Positions 15,860-23,848 of a stretch of DNA of 62,406 nucleotides are shown one piece after another; positions within the stretch are counted from its first letter, which is position 1; every line of letters starts with the position of its first letter. The translations under genes were made by a program, and so were the position numbers. The notes below the pieces were generated by a model. It was not told where the DNA came from, searched no databases, and saw only the letters and a program-made list of their open reading frames with translations. The DNA is from Symbiobacteriaceae bacterium (GTDB lineage Bacteria; Bacillota; Sulfobacillia; Symbiobacteriales; Symbiobacteriaceae). The stretch is taken from contig JARBUG010000019.1 of assembly GCA_029239785.1 (NCBI GenBank), positions 1-62,406 of the forward strand, given 5' to 3'.

Positions 15860-17158
15860 ATGTCGATTCAAGCGCCGAAGGGCTTTAACGACTTCCTGCC
15901 GGGCGAACAATACGGCTGGAAAGACAGTTACCGCTGGCAACAGTTAGAGGAGCACTTCCGCAAGGTGGCCGGCCAGTACGGCTACCAGGAGTTCCGGCCG
16001 CCCCTGGTCGAGTTCCTGGAGTTGTTCGTGCACGGCGTCGGGACCACCACCGACATTGTGACCAAGGAGATGTTCAACATCGTGCCCCGGGGGGATGATC
16101 CGGACCCCCGGCGCATGGCGATGCGGCCCGAGCTGACCGCCGGTCTCTGCCGTATGTACATCGAAAACGGTATCGCGAACCAGCCCCAGCCCACGAAGAT
16201 TTTCGCCTTCGGGCCGAACTTCCGGTATGAGAACGTGCAGAAGGGTCGCTTCCGCCAGCTGCACCAGCTGGACGTGGAGGTTTTCGGGGCCCAGGACCCG
16301 GCGGTTGACGCCGAAGTGATCCACCTCAGCCTCGATGTGGTGGGGCGCCTGGGCCTCAAGGGCCTGACGGTCAACGTCAATTCCATTGGCTGCCCGGTCT
16401 GCCGGCCCAAGTACCGGGAGGCGCTGCAGAACCACTTCCGCCCGCACCTCGCCGAGCTGTGCGAGGACTGCAACACCCGCATCGACAAGAACCCGCTGCG
16501 GCTCCTGGACTGCAAGAAGGATTCCCGGCACCCCGCCCAGCAGAACGCTCCGGTGGGCCTCGACTACCTGTGCGACGAGTGCAAGACCCACTGGGAAGGG
16601 CTGCTGGCGAACCTGAACGCCCTTAGTGTCAACTATCAGGTTGATACCCGGATTGTCCGGGGCCTTGATTACTACACCAAGACCGTCTTCGAAGTGGTCT
16701 CGCCCAAGTTGGGCGCCCAGTCGGCCCTGTGGGGCGGCGGCCGCTACGACGGCCTGATGGAGACCGTGGGCGGCAAGCCTACGCCCGGTGTTGGCTTCGG
16801 CATGGGCATGGAGCGGGTCTTGATGGCCCTGGAGGCCGAAGGCTTGCTGGAGGGCGCTTTCCCGGCCCGGCCCCGCATGGACGCCTTCATCGCGACCATG
16901 GGCGATGTGGCTCGTCCCGCAGGCCTCAAGCTCCTGTATGAGTTGCGGGCGGCGGGCATTTCCACCGACATCGACTACCTCGGCCGGTCGCTGAAGGCCC
17001 AAATGAAGTACGCAGGCAAGCAGAACAGCCGGTTTGTCATCATCCTCGGTGAGGATGAAGTGAAGAACGGCGTGGCTGCGGTGAAAAATATGGATGCGGG
17101 CGAGCAGCAGACGGTGCCGCTCACTGACCTGGTCCGGCATATTCAAACGATTGGCTAG
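15860..17158 (+). CDS. hisS: Histidyl-tRNA synthetase
   Basis: Class II aminoacyl-tRNA synthetase charging tRNA-His, 432 residues. Motif 1 lies around FRPPLVEFLE, motif 2 around FRYENVQKGRFRQLHQLD. The histidine-specific RGLDYYTKTVFE and motif 3 FGMGMERVL follow, then a C-terminal anticodon-binding domain. An unusual central cysteine-rich insertion (CPVCRPKY...CEDCNTR...CDECKTHW) resembles that of clostridial HisRS and could bind zinc. The ATG start at 15860 lies after the T-box terminator with GGAGGG upstream. aspS follows 12 nt later and should share the T-box-controlled transcript. Confidence 0.95.
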   Translation: MSIQAPKGFNDFLPGEQYGWKDSYRWQQLEEHFRKVAGQYGYQEFRPPLVEFLELFVHGVGTTTDIVTKEMFNIVPRGDDPDPRRMAMRPELTAGLCRMYIENGIANQPQPTKIFAFGPNFRYENVQKGRFRQLHQLDVEVFGAQDPAVDAEVIHLSLDVVGRLGLKGLTVNVNSIGCPVCRPKYREALQNHFRPHLAELCEDCNTRIDKNPLRLLDCKKDSRHPAQQNAPVGLDYLCDECKTHWEGLLANLNALSVNYQVDTRIVRGLDYYTKTVFEVVSPKLGAQSALWGGGRYDGLMETVGGKPTPGVGFGMGMERVLMALEAEGLLEGAFPARPRMDAFIATMGDVARPAGLKLLYELRAAGISTDIDYLGRSLKAQMKYAGKQNSRFVIILGEDEVKNGVAAVKNMDAGEQQTVPLTDLVRHIQTIG

Positions 17159-17170
17159 GAGGCTACCCGT

Positions 17171-18918
17171 ATGACGGAACCGATTCAGGGCATGAAGCGG
17201 AGCCACTTCTGCGACGAGATTTCCGAGTCGCTGGTTGGTCAGGTCGTGACGGTGAACGGCTGGGTGCAGCGGCGTCGTGACCATGGTGCGCTGATTTTCA
17301 TCGACGTGCGGGACCGGAGCGGACTGGTTCAGGCCGTGTTCGATGCCGAAGATGCCGGCGAGGTTTTCAAGAAGGCGGAGCAGGTGCGGGGCGAGTTCGT
17401 CGTGGCCGTGCGGGGCAAACTGGTGCACCGGGCGCCCGAGGCGGTCAACCCCAACATGGTGACGGGCCGCTATGAAATTCGGGCCCAGGAGCTGCGCATT
17501 CTCAACTCGGCCAAGACGCCGCCCTTCTACATTCAAGATGACGTGGATGTCGATGAACTGGTGCGGCTCAAGTACCGCTACCTCGACCTGCGGCGCCCGG
17601 AGATGCAGCGGAACCTGATTCTGCGCTCCAAGGTGACCACGGTCACCCGAAGTCCACGCCGGAAGGCGCCCGCGACTACCTGGTGCCGTCGCGCGTCAAT
17701 CCGGGCAAGTTCTACGCCCTGCCCCAGTCGCCGCAGCTCTTCAAGCAGCTTTCCATGGTGGCCGGCCTGGAGCGCTACTTTCAGATCGTCCGCTGCTTCC
17801 GCGATGAGGACCTGCGGGCCGACCGGCAGCCTGAGTTCACCCAGATCGACGTGGAGATGTCCTTTGTCGAGCGGGATGATGTTCTCAGCCTGATGGAAAC
17901 GTTGGTCGCCCGCATCTTCAAGGAGACGCTGGATGTCGAGGTCGCCACGCCCTTCCGCCGCATGACCTGGCAGGAAGCGATGGACAGGTACGGCTCGGAC
18001 AAGCCCGACCTCCGGTTTGGCATGGAGTTCGTCGACCTGAGCGATATGGCCGCCAACACCGGCTTCAGCGTCTTCAAGAACGCGGTGGAGGCCGGCGGCC
18101 AGGTGAAGGCGATTAACGCCACGGGCTGTGCCGGATATTCCCGCAAGCAGATCGATGAATTGACCGAGTTGGCCAAGACCTACAAAGCGAAGGGTATGGC
18201 CTACATCGCGGTGCAGGAGAATGGCGAGGTCAAGTCGACCTTCACCAAGTTCCTGACCGAAGAGCAGACCGGCGAGATGCTGCGGCGGCTGGGCGCCCAG
18301 CCCGGCGACCTGCTGCTCTTCATCGCTGACCAGCCCGGCGTGGTGGCGGCGGCCCTGGGCGCCCTCCGCCTGGAGATGGGCGGTCGGCTGGGCCTGCGGA
18401 ACCCGAATGATTTCAACCTGCTCTGGGTTGTCGACTTCCCGCTGCTGGAGTGGGACGAAGAGGAGAGCCGCTTCGTGGCGGTGCATCATCCGTTTACGTC
18501 GCCGCTGCCCGAGGATCTGTCGGTGATCTTCGATGCTGAGGCCACACAGGCGCAGCTGTCGGCGGTGCGTGCCAACGCTTACGACTTGGTGCTGAACGGC
18601 GTGGAACTCGGCGGCGGCTCGATTCGAATCCATCAGCGGCCGCTCCAGAACCGGATGTTCCAGCTGCTCGGCTTCGGGGAAGAGGAGGCGTACGCCAAAT
18701 TTGGCTTCTTGCTGGACGCCTTCGAGTACGGCGCCCCGCCCCATGGCGGCATCGCCTTTGGCTTGGACCGCTTTGTGATGCTGCTGGCGGGCCGGCAGTC
18801 GATCCGGGACGTAATCGCCTTCCCGAAGACGGCCAAGGCGACTGACCTGATGACCGAGGCGCCGGGCGAGGTGGCCGAGAAGCAGCTGCGTGAGCTGCAT
18901 ATTAAGCTCGCTGAGTAG
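17171..18918 (+). pseudogene. aspS: Aspartyl-tRNA synthetase gene with internal deletion/frameshift
   Basis: The 5' part (17171 to ~17647) encodes the anticodon-binding OB fold (VTVNGWVQRRRDHG) up to LRSKVTTV. The 3' part, in another frame from about 17660 to 18918, resumes at [11 protein letters not shown] and runs through motif 2 ([14 protein letters not shown]), the GAD insertion domain and motif 3 (GIAFGLDR). About 18 residues between them are missing, including class II motif 1 (normally an FLEIETPML-like stretch). Only 5 nt stand where about 54 are expected, a net loss near 49 nt that breaks the frame. AspRS is essential, so this is a sequencing or assembly error, a real mutation rescued by a second copy, or a non-clonal variant. 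A terminator follows at 18936. Confidence 0.85.
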
Positions 18919-18935
18919 CCCCTGGCTGCATATCT

Positions 18936-18970
18936 TGAGAGTGCGGAGCGATCCGCACTCTCATTTGTTT
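18936..18970 (+). terminator. Intrinsic terminator of hisS-aspS
   Basis: Perfect 12-bp stem (18936-18947 with 18952-18963), GCGA loop, then TTTGTTT. Confidence 0.85.
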
Positions 18971-18987
18971 GCCGCGGGGGAGTCGCC

Positions 18988-19344
18988 ATGTTTTTGTCTC
19001 TGCTCGATTTGCTTCGCCAGGAGACCGGGCGCCTGGCGCCGTTAGCCCCGGAGGATGCACCAGTTGTGGAGCTGATTGACCAGGGTGACCAACTGCTCCT
19101 GCGGGCCCGACTCCAGGAGGTCGACCCCAAGAGCGTCAAGGTGCAGTTGTCCGAGAGCGCCCTGGCGCTGGGCGGCGCCAGAACGGTGGAGGAACGCACG
19201 GAAGGGCCCGATGGCCGAAACTTCAAGCGCTCGGTCAGCCAGTTTTACCGGGAGATGCGCCTGCCCTGTCGGGTCGCCCCGCACCGGGCTGTGGCTCGCT
19301 GGGAGCCCGGCGGGCTGCTCCTGGTTACGTTGCCAAAAGCTTGA
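18988..19344 (+). CDS. Small Hsp20/alpha-crystallin-like protein
   Basis: 118-residue protein whose C-terminal ~80 residues form a short alpha-crystallin-like domain: LLLRARLQEVDPKSVKVQLSE strands, a YREMRLPCRVAPHRA block and the closing GGLLLVTLPKA. That closing block is typical of Hsp20-type ATP-independent chaperones. It is shorter than most (no long N-terminal arm and no IXI tail), so the oligomeric state may differ. ATG at 18988 follows a GGGGGAG-type site. It stands alone between the aspS terminator and the 6S RNA gene. A 12-bp hairpin (19341-19368) overlaps its stop and may end transcription. Confidence 0.75.
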   Translation: MFLSLLDLLRQETGRLAPLAPEDAPVVELIDQGDQLLLRARLQEVDPKSVKVQLSESALALGGARTVEERTEGPDGRNFKRSVSQFYREMRLPCRVAPHRAVARWEPGGLLLVTLPKA

Positions 19345-19368
19345 GCCTCGGGCTTTCCCGGGGCTCAA
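19341..19368 (+). terminator. Hairpin at the 3' end of the Hsp20 gene
   Basis: TTGAGCCTCGGG pairs with CCCGGGGCTCAA (one wobble) around CTTT. No U run follows, so termination may be weak. Confidence 0.45.
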
Positions 19369-19408
19369 ATCCTGTAATGTAGCGCTGACGGCGGGCTTAT
19401 GTCAAGCC

Positions 19409-19437
19409 TTGTATTGTGTTTGTGCGACTGCTATCAT
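19409..19437 (+). promoter_or_regulatory. Promoter of the 6S RNA gene
   Basis: TTGTAT (19409-19414), 17-nt spacer, TATCAT (19432-19437); start expected near 19444. Confidence 0.65.
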
Positions 19438-19443
19438 GAAACA

Positions 19444-19671
19444 CGAGCAAGGGGCACATGCTATAAGCACTCCCTGCTGTGTGCGTGAACACCCGGTACG
19501 AAATGACCTAACAGCATTACATCGGGAGCCCGACCTTGTGAGGCTGCCTCAACGCCCCCGTCGCTTTTTGCGATGTCAGGGGACTGAGAAATCCTTCGGA
19601 AGGGCACCCACCTGCCAGAGCGCAGGTTCATTCTCTACCGGGAACACGGCACGGTGGGGTAGCTTGTGAAG
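19444..19671 (+). ncRNA. ssrS: 6S RNA (ssrS), candidate
   Basis: Non-coding stretch with its own promoter and a strong terminator. The ends pair into a long closing stem (CCCGGT at ~19492-19497 with ACCGGG at 19637-19642, extending through GTG/CAC blocks outward). The internal part has TTCGGAAGGGCACCCACCTGC...GCAGGTTCA, the hairpin-and-bulge pattern of 6S RNA. 6S RNA mimics an open promoter and binds housekeeping RNA polymerase. In Bacillus the 6S-1 gene also lies next to aspS, which supports the call. Exact ends are approximate. Confidence 0.65.
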
Positions 19672-19672
19672 C

Positions 19673-19701
19673 AGAGGACACCCACATGGGTGTCCTCTTT
19701 T
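19673..19701 (+). terminator. Terminator of the 6S RNA gene
   Basis: Perfect 12-bp stem AGAGGACACCCA/TGGGTGTCCTCT (19673-19684 with 19687-19698) ending in TTTT. Confidence 0.85.
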
Positions 19702-19703
19702 GC

Positions 19704-19733
19704 TTTACACTCGCCGCGGCATTTGGGTAGAAT
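19704..19733 (+). promoter_or_regulatory. Promoter of trxA
   Basis: TTTACA (19704-19709), 18-nt spacer, TAGAAT (19728-19733), about 45 nt before the GTG start. Confidence 0.65.
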
Positions 19734-19778
19734 AGAACATGCAGTTGCTCTGCTCGTACATACAAGGAGGTCATCTTA

Positions 19779-20108
19779 GTGGCCAGCGATAAGGTGATGA
19801 TGCTGTCGAGTGCAAACTGGTCCGAAGCGGTTGAGAACTCCGGTCGGCCGGTGCTCGTGGATTTCTGGGCGCCCTGGTGCGGACCGTGCCGTATGATCGC
19901 CCCCATCGTCGATGAACTGGCCGGCGAATACGAAGGCACGGTCGTGGTGGGCAAGCTGAACGTAGACGAGAACCAGGCCATTGCCGCCAAGTTCGGCGTC
20001 ATGTCCATTCCCACGCTGTTGGTCTTCAAGAATGGCCAGCCGGTGGAGCGCATCGTCGGCTTCGCCCCCAAGAAGGAATTGAAGGCGAAGATCGACGCCA
20101 TGCTGTAG
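19779..20108 (+). CDS. trxA: Thioredoxin
   Basis: 109-residue thioredoxin, the general cytosolic disulfide reductant. The active site WCGPC has cysteines C34 and C37, and the cis-proline region SIPTLLVF and GFAPKKEL tail are standard. The GTG start at 19779 follows AAGGAGG with 8-nt spacing. It is a single-gene unit, with its own promoter and a terminator at 20124. No thioredoxin reductase is in the window. Confidence 0.95.
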   Translation: MASDKVMMLSSANWSEAVENSGRPVLVDFWAPWCGPCRMIAPIVDELAGEYEGTVVVGKLNVDENQAIAAKFGVMSIPTLLVFKNGQPVERIVGFAPKKELKAKIDAML

Positions 20109-20123
20109 GATCGGATTTCGGTG

Positions 20124-20151
20124 AGCGACCCCTAGCCAGGGGTCGCTTTTT
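20124..20151 (+). terminator. Terminator of trxA
   Basis: 9-bp stem AGCGACCCC/GGGGTCGCT (20124-20132 with 20139-20147) and TTTTT. Confidence 0.85.
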
Positions 20152-20219
20152 GCTGCCAACCGCAGGGGCTGAGGGCCGTTTAGGCGAATCTTCTACAGGC
20201 GAAATAATTCAAGGGGGAT

Positions 20220-21299
20220 ATGACGCTACTTATGAAGATCATCGACCTTCGCAGTGATACGGTAACAGTCCCGACGCCGGAGATGCGGCGGGCCATGTTT
20301 GAGGCCGAAGTGGGCGACGATGTGTACGGGGAGGACCCGTCGGTCAACCAGTTGGAAACGGAAGCCGCAGCGCTGCTGGGTAAGGAGGCTGCGCTGTTTG
20401 TCCCGACCGGCACCCAGGGCAACCAGATCGCCATCATGAGCCACACCAGCCGCGGCCAGGAAGTGATCATGGAGGCCGAGAGCCATGTCTTCTACTACGA
20501 GCAGGGCGGCATCGCCGTGCTGTCCGGCTGCCAGACCCGCCCGGTGCCGGGCGTGAACGGCGCCATGGACCCTGACCGGGTGGAAGCTGCGATTCGGGGC
20601 GAGAACATCCATTATCCCGTGACGGGTCTGGTCTGCGTGGAGAACACCCACAACCGCTCGGGCGGCTGCGTAGTGCCCATGGAAAACCTGATGGCGGTTG
20701 CCGAGGTGGCCCATCGGCACGGGGTACCCGTTCACATGGACGGCGCCCGTGTGTTCAACGCGGCGGTAGCGCAGGGGCGCCCGGTGGCTGAAGTGGTGGC
20801 TCCGGTGGATTCGGTCATGTTCTGCCTGAGCAAGGGTCTGGCCGCGCCGGTGGGTTCCATGCTGGTTGGCTCCCAGGCGTTTATTGACCGCTCCCGCCGG
20901 GCACGGAAGCTGCTGGGCGGCGGCATGCGCCAGGCTGGTATTCTGGCGGCGGCGGGTCTGGTTTCGATTCGTTCGATGGTCGACCGGCTGGCCGAGGACC
21001 ATGAGAATGCCCAGACCCTGGCCCGGGGCCTGAATGAAATTGCCGGCCTCAGGGTGGACCTGGCGACTGTGCAGACGAACATGATCATGTTCGATATTGA
21101 TGATGCCCGGTGGGATGCGGAGAGCCTTGCCGGGGCGATGACCCGGGCCGGCGTTGTGTGCAATGCGAACGGGCCGCGTCGGGTTCGGCTGGTGACGCAT
21201 AAGGATGTGTCAGCGGCCGATGTGGCGGAGGCGTTGGATCGGACGGCTCAGGTCGTGAAGGCCGGGCCGGATGGGAAGGCTGCCGGGTATATGTACTAG
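20220..21299 (+). CDS. ltaE: Low-specificity L-threonine aldolase
   Basis: PLP-dependent enzyme cleaving threonine/allo-threonine to glycine and acetaldehyde. Fold-type I features are the N-terminal [26 protein letters not shown], the [11 protein letters not shown] aspartate site and the Schiff-base lysine in [12 protein letters not shown] (K205 counted from 20220). Length is 359 from ATG 20220 or 355 from ATG 20232. AAGGGGG lies only 2 nt before the first ATG and 14 before the second, so the start is uncertain; homology with KIIDLRSDT favours 20232. The gene is monocistronic with a strong terminator shared with the convergent peptide gene. Confidence 0.9.
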   Translation: MTLLMKIIDLRSDTVTVPTPEMRRAMFEAEVGDDVYGEDPSVNQLETEAAALLGKEAALFVPTGTQGNQIAIMSHTSRGQEVIMEAESHVFYYEQGGIAVLSGCQTRPVPGVNGAMDPDRVEAAIRGENIHYPVTGLVCVENTHNRSGGCVVPMENLMAVAEVAHRHGVPVHMDGARVFNAAVAQGRPVAEVVAPVDSVMFCLSKGLAAPVGSMLVGSQAFIDRSRRARKLLGGGMRQAGILAAAGLVSIRSMVDRLAEDHENAQTLARGLNEIAGLRVDLATVQTNMIMFDIDDARWDAESLAGAMTRAGVVCNANGPRRVRLVTHKDVSAADVAEALDRTAQVVKAGPDGKAAGYMY

Positions 21300-21308
21300 G
21301 GAAAAGCA

Positions 21309-21338
21309 AAACCCCACCTCGGAGGAGGTGGGGTTTTT
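21309..21338. terminator. Bidirectional terminator, ltaE / peptide gene 1
   Basis: 9-bp stem CCCCACCTC/GAGGTGGGG (21312-21320 with 21325-21333) extended by AAA/TTT, then TTTTT on the + strand; T-rich on the - strand too. Confidence 0.85.
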
Positions 21339-21355
21339 CGCTGGGGGCGAACAAG

Positions 21356-21490
21356 CTACTTAAAGCTCTTCATCATGCTCATGCTTTTGACACCGACGCC
21401 ACCGATATTATCGTGTTCAGCCGAGGCCACACTAGCGACCGCCAGCAGAGAAATGACCAACACCAACGCGACAAGTGCGAACTTCTTCAT
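21356..21490 (-). CDS. Secreted signalling-peptide precursor 1 (44 aa), candidate
   Basis: Very short gene encoding 44 residues. MKK is followed by a 17-residue hydrophobic core and an ASVASA signal-peptidase site, so cleavage after residue 24 leaves a 20-residue tail, EHDNIGGVGVKSMSMMKSFK. The ATG at 21490 has GAGGAGG 9 nt upstream, which argues that it is translated. It lies 81 nt after the TPR-protein gene on the same strand. The core IGGVGVKS recurs exactly in a second tiny secreted peptide after the paralogous TPR gene (23692-23811). This is the layout of receptor/propeptide pairs of the Rap-Phr kind. The signalling role is inferred; the export signal and shared core are seen. Confidence 0.8.
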   Translation of the reverse strand: MKKFALVALVLVISLLAVASVASAEHDNIGGVGVKSMSMMKSFK

Positions 21491-21527
21491 ACCATCAAAC
21501 CTCCTCAGGCTGTATGTTTCCCTCTGA

Positions 21528-21582
21528 TTTTCGCTACCAGCGAAAACTCTGTCCGCAAATCAGGGGCTTCGTTAAGCCCCTG
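21528..21582 (-). other. Two perfect hairpins between TPR gene 1 and peptide gene 1
   Basis: CAGGGGCTT-CGTT-AAGCCCCTG (21561-21582) overlaps the TPR stop. TTTTCGCT-ACC-AGCGAAAA (21528-21546) lies 38 nt before the peptide start. The first may partly terminate or process the message; the second is also a palindrome a DNA-binding protein could use. Confidence 0.5.
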
Positions 21583-22462
21583 CCTGCTGCCGGAGCAAGA
21601 CGCTACGCCGCAGTGCGCTGGCGTCGTTCATGAGTCGAGAATTCTTCGCCTCGGTAGCGAGACCCAAGGCCGTGTTCGACAGGGCCGTTGCGCTTTCGAG
21701 GTGCCCTTGGTCCAGTGCCACTTTTGCTGCAACCCAGGCAGCCTGGCTCTGTTCTTCAGGGGTAATCGGCTCACCACGCTCCACCCGGCGGAAGATAGCT
21801 TGGCAGAGTTCGGCTGCTTGAGCGAAATTCGCCTGTATGGCGTTTAGGAACGCTTCGCCCAGGGTTTGGTGGACTCGGTCAGTTTCACTTGAAATCAGGG
21901 TGTGGGCTTCATCAAGGCAGGCTCGGGCATCTTCGGGTTGGTCCATGTGGCAGTAGAGCCACGCTAGGTTATGTAAGCTCTTGCACAAGAGTGATGGAAG
22001 ACCGTCACGCCGGAAACAGGCGATTGCCTGTTGATAGGACCGAACCGAGCCCGGAAGGTCCCGACGATCACGGAGCGTGAGCGCCAGGTAGAAATGCGCT
22101 TTCCCTTCGCCCATGGAGAGCTCAGGGTATTTTATTGATAATTCCTGAAGAAACAGCTGGAACTGCTCCATGGCCACGTGCGTGTCACCAATCCAACGGG
22201 TCACCATGCCGAGGTGGAACCGAATCTGGCCCAGTAGCTTAATTGGGTCTTGCCGGCTGTAAGCCGCGAGCGACTTCTCGGCCAGGTCCTTTGCCGTGAG
22301 GAAGTCACGTCGACCGAAAGCGGCATGGGAGCCCATCAAAAGCAACCGGGCCCCAGGTGGTCCTTCTTGCCGGAGTCGCTCGAACTCCTGCCAAGCTTTG
22401 TCCCACTGAAGGGTTTCAATGAACCCCAGCAGGTCGCTAAGCTGGTTGTTCTTGTTCTCCAT
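21572..22462 (-). CDS. TPR-repeat protein 1, candidate peptide receptor
   Basis: 296-residue all-helical protein with several tetratricopeptide-like repeats, e.g. RFHLGMVTRWIGDTHVAMEQF, AHFYLALTLRDRRDLPGSVRSY and SLHNLAWLYCHMDQPEDARACL. No signal peptide, membrane segment or DNA-binding domain is visible, so it should be cytosolic. It is clearly paralogous to the divergent TPR gene (shared LLMGSHAA block near residue 38 and the same repeat spacing). ATG at 22462 has GGGGG 7 nt upstream; a longer in-frame start lacks one. Because a secreted mini-peptide gene follows, it is a candidate RRNPP-type receptor, which bind re-imported peptides through TPRs. The effector partner is unknown. Confidence 0.82.
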   Translation of the reverse strand: MENKNNQLSDLLGFIETLQWDKAWQEFERLRQEGPPGARLLLMGSHAAFGRRDFLTAKDLAEKSLAAYSRQDPIKLLGQIRFHLGMVTRWIGDTHVAMEQFQLFLQELSIKYPELSMGEGKAHFYLALTLRDRRDLPGSVRSYQQAIACFRRDGLPSLLCKSLHNLAWLYCHMDQPEDARACLDEAHTLISSETDRVHQTLGEAFLNAIQANFAQAAELCQAIFRRVERGEPITPEEQSQAAWVAAKVALDQGHLESATALSNTALGLATEAKNSRLMNDASALRRSVLLRQQAGA

Positions 22463-22534
22463 TCCAATCCCCCTGTTGACCGTTTGTCCTGTTGGCACCC
22501 CAGGCGGACTGGAAGGTGTCAACTTCTGTTTACC

Positions 22535-22563
22535 AGATTACGGGGAAATTGGGAAAAGGTCAA
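22535..22563 (-). promoter_or_regulatory. Promoter of TPR gene 1
   Basis: On the - strand: TTGACC (22563-22558), 17-nt spacer, TAATCT (22540-22535). Confidence 0.5.
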
Positions 22564-22705
22564 CCCGTTTGTCATGTTCTCTGTGCGTGAACAGTTCGAC
22601 AAGATCCTCGTCAGTTTGGAACTTGCCAGCAAATTATTCGAAATGCGAACCCGGTGGTCAACGCCGGTCGAGGACACAAATGTTGTCGGCAAATCAATAA
22701 TAAGG

Positions 22706-22734
22706 TTGAAATGGGATTTGCTACCAGGTATAAT
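22706..22734 (+). promoter_or_regulatory. Promoter of TPR gene 2 operon
   Basis: TTGAAA (22706-22711), 17-nt spacer, perfect TATAAT (22729-22734). The ~310-nt divergent region also holds the promoter of TPR gene 1; the AT-richer stretch between them (22570-22700) has no gene. Confidence 0.75.
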
Positions 22735-22776
22735 CTAGGCAAGGACTAGCTTCCACATTCACCGGGGGGGGTTGAA

Positions 22777-23679
22777 GTGGACCTGCTGCAGTGCCTGGCC
22801 GCTTTCATTGAGAACGAATCGTGGGCAGAGGCCTATGATCTCTTCACCCAATGGACCAGCGGGCCATCCTCGGAACGTCACCTTCTAACGGGGGCAGATG
22901 AGGCACGATTCCTGCTTATGGGGTCACACGCGGCATGCGGCCTTAGGAAAATGGTAGAGGCAAAGCGCTTGGCGGAGCAGGCACAAAAACGCTGGTGCCC
23001 CAAGTCACCTGACGTTCTCTCCGGAAAGATTCTGTTTCACTATGCACGAGTACTTCAGTTGATTGGAGACACCTCCCGAGCGAGAAGTATGTTCCAACAA
23101 TTCCTTATGGAGGTGAACAACTGGTTTCCAGCCCTCTCTCTCGGTATTCCCAAGGCTTACTTCTATCTTGGTTTGATCTCGCGTGCCTTCAGGGATTTCG
23201 AAGGTGCGGTTGAGGCGAACCAGAAGGCGATCCACCTGTTTAGGGAACGCCGTGAGTGGACGTTCTGTTGCTTCGCACTGCAAAACCTTGCCTGGGTTCT
23301 CTGTAAGTTGGAGCGACCCCAGGAGGCGGCAGAAGCACTGGGGGAAGTAACGCAGATCTTCGCTGGTCAACTGCCCCCCGAATTGGCTGTTGAGCAAGCC
23401 TTAGGCAATGCCTACGTCTCATACCTGGAAGGGAATTACTCACCTGCGAAGCTCCTGCTACACGAGGTGCTGCGCTTACCCTCAACGAAAAACGAGATTA
23501 AGTCGATGGCCTGGTGCCTCTCCGGGTATGTTGCGGTAGCTGAGGGTGAGTTGCTCCTGGCCGAAGACATGGCGAACTGCGCGATCGCTTCTGCAGAGAA
23601 GGTTTTTGATTCACGACTCATCAATGATGGCACTGACCTTCTTCGCAAAATACGCCGGCAGAAGCGTTCTCCGGCATGA
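22777..23679 (+). CDS. TPR-repeat protein 2, candidate peptide receptor
   Basis: 300 residues, helical, with TPR-like units FHYARVLQLIGDTSRARSMF, AYFYLGLISRAFRDFEGAVE, ALQNLAWVLCKLERPQEAAE and a C-terminal CLSGYVAVAEGELLLAEDMA. It is a paralogue of the divergent TPR protein (matching ARFLLMGSHAACG block). No HTH, signal peptide or membrane span is seen. The GTG start at 22777 follows an 8-G run. A 39-residue secreted-peptide gene begins 12 nt after its stop with a ribosome site overlapping the stop, so the two are co-expressed. It heads a likely four-gene operon with that peptide, a membrane GAF-like protein and an XRE regulator. The receptor role is inferred from this layout. Confidence 0.83.
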   Translation: MDLLQCLAAFIENESWAEAYDLFTQWTSGPSSERHLLTGADEARFLLMGSHAACGLRKMVEAKRLAEQAQKRWCPKSPDVLSGKILFHYARVLQLIGDTSRARSMFQQFLMEVNNWFPALSLGIPKAYFYLGLISRAFRDFEGAVEANQKAIHLFRERREWTFCCFALQNLAWVLCKLERPQEAAEALGEVTQIFAGQLPPELAVEQALGNAYVSYLEGNYSPAKLLLHEVLRLPSTKNEIKSMAWCLSGYVAVAEGELLLAEDMANCAIASAEKVFDSRLINDGTDLLRKIRRQKRSPA

Positions 23680-23691
23680 GGAGGTACATCA

Positions 23692-23811
23692 ATGGCGCGC
23701 TTGATCGGGTTATTACTGGTCCTTGCAGCTGTGGTTATGCCCTCGGTTGCAGGGGCAGAACGAGGCGATATCGGAGGGGTGGGCGTGAAGTCCCACCAGG
23801 TCGCTGAGTGA
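23692..23811 (+). CDS. Secreted signalling-peptide precursor 2 (39 aa), candidate
   Basis: 39-residue product: a short basic start (MAR), a hydrophobic core of about 13 residues, a PSVAGA cleavage site, then the tail ERGDIGGVGVKSHQVAE. The eight residues IGGVGVKS are identical to those in the peptide encoded beyond the paralogous TPR gene, while the rest has diverged. This is the pattern expected if the core is the active signal and the flanks give specificity or processing. ATG at 23692 has AGGAGG 7 nt upstream, overlapping the TPR stop. The 37 nt to the next gene contain no terminator. Confidence 0.82.
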   Translation: MARLIGLLLVLAAVVMPSVAGAERGDIGGVGVKSHQVAE

Positions 23812-23848
23812 GAAAAACTCGCCGCCGACGAAACGGAGAGAGGTAGTT

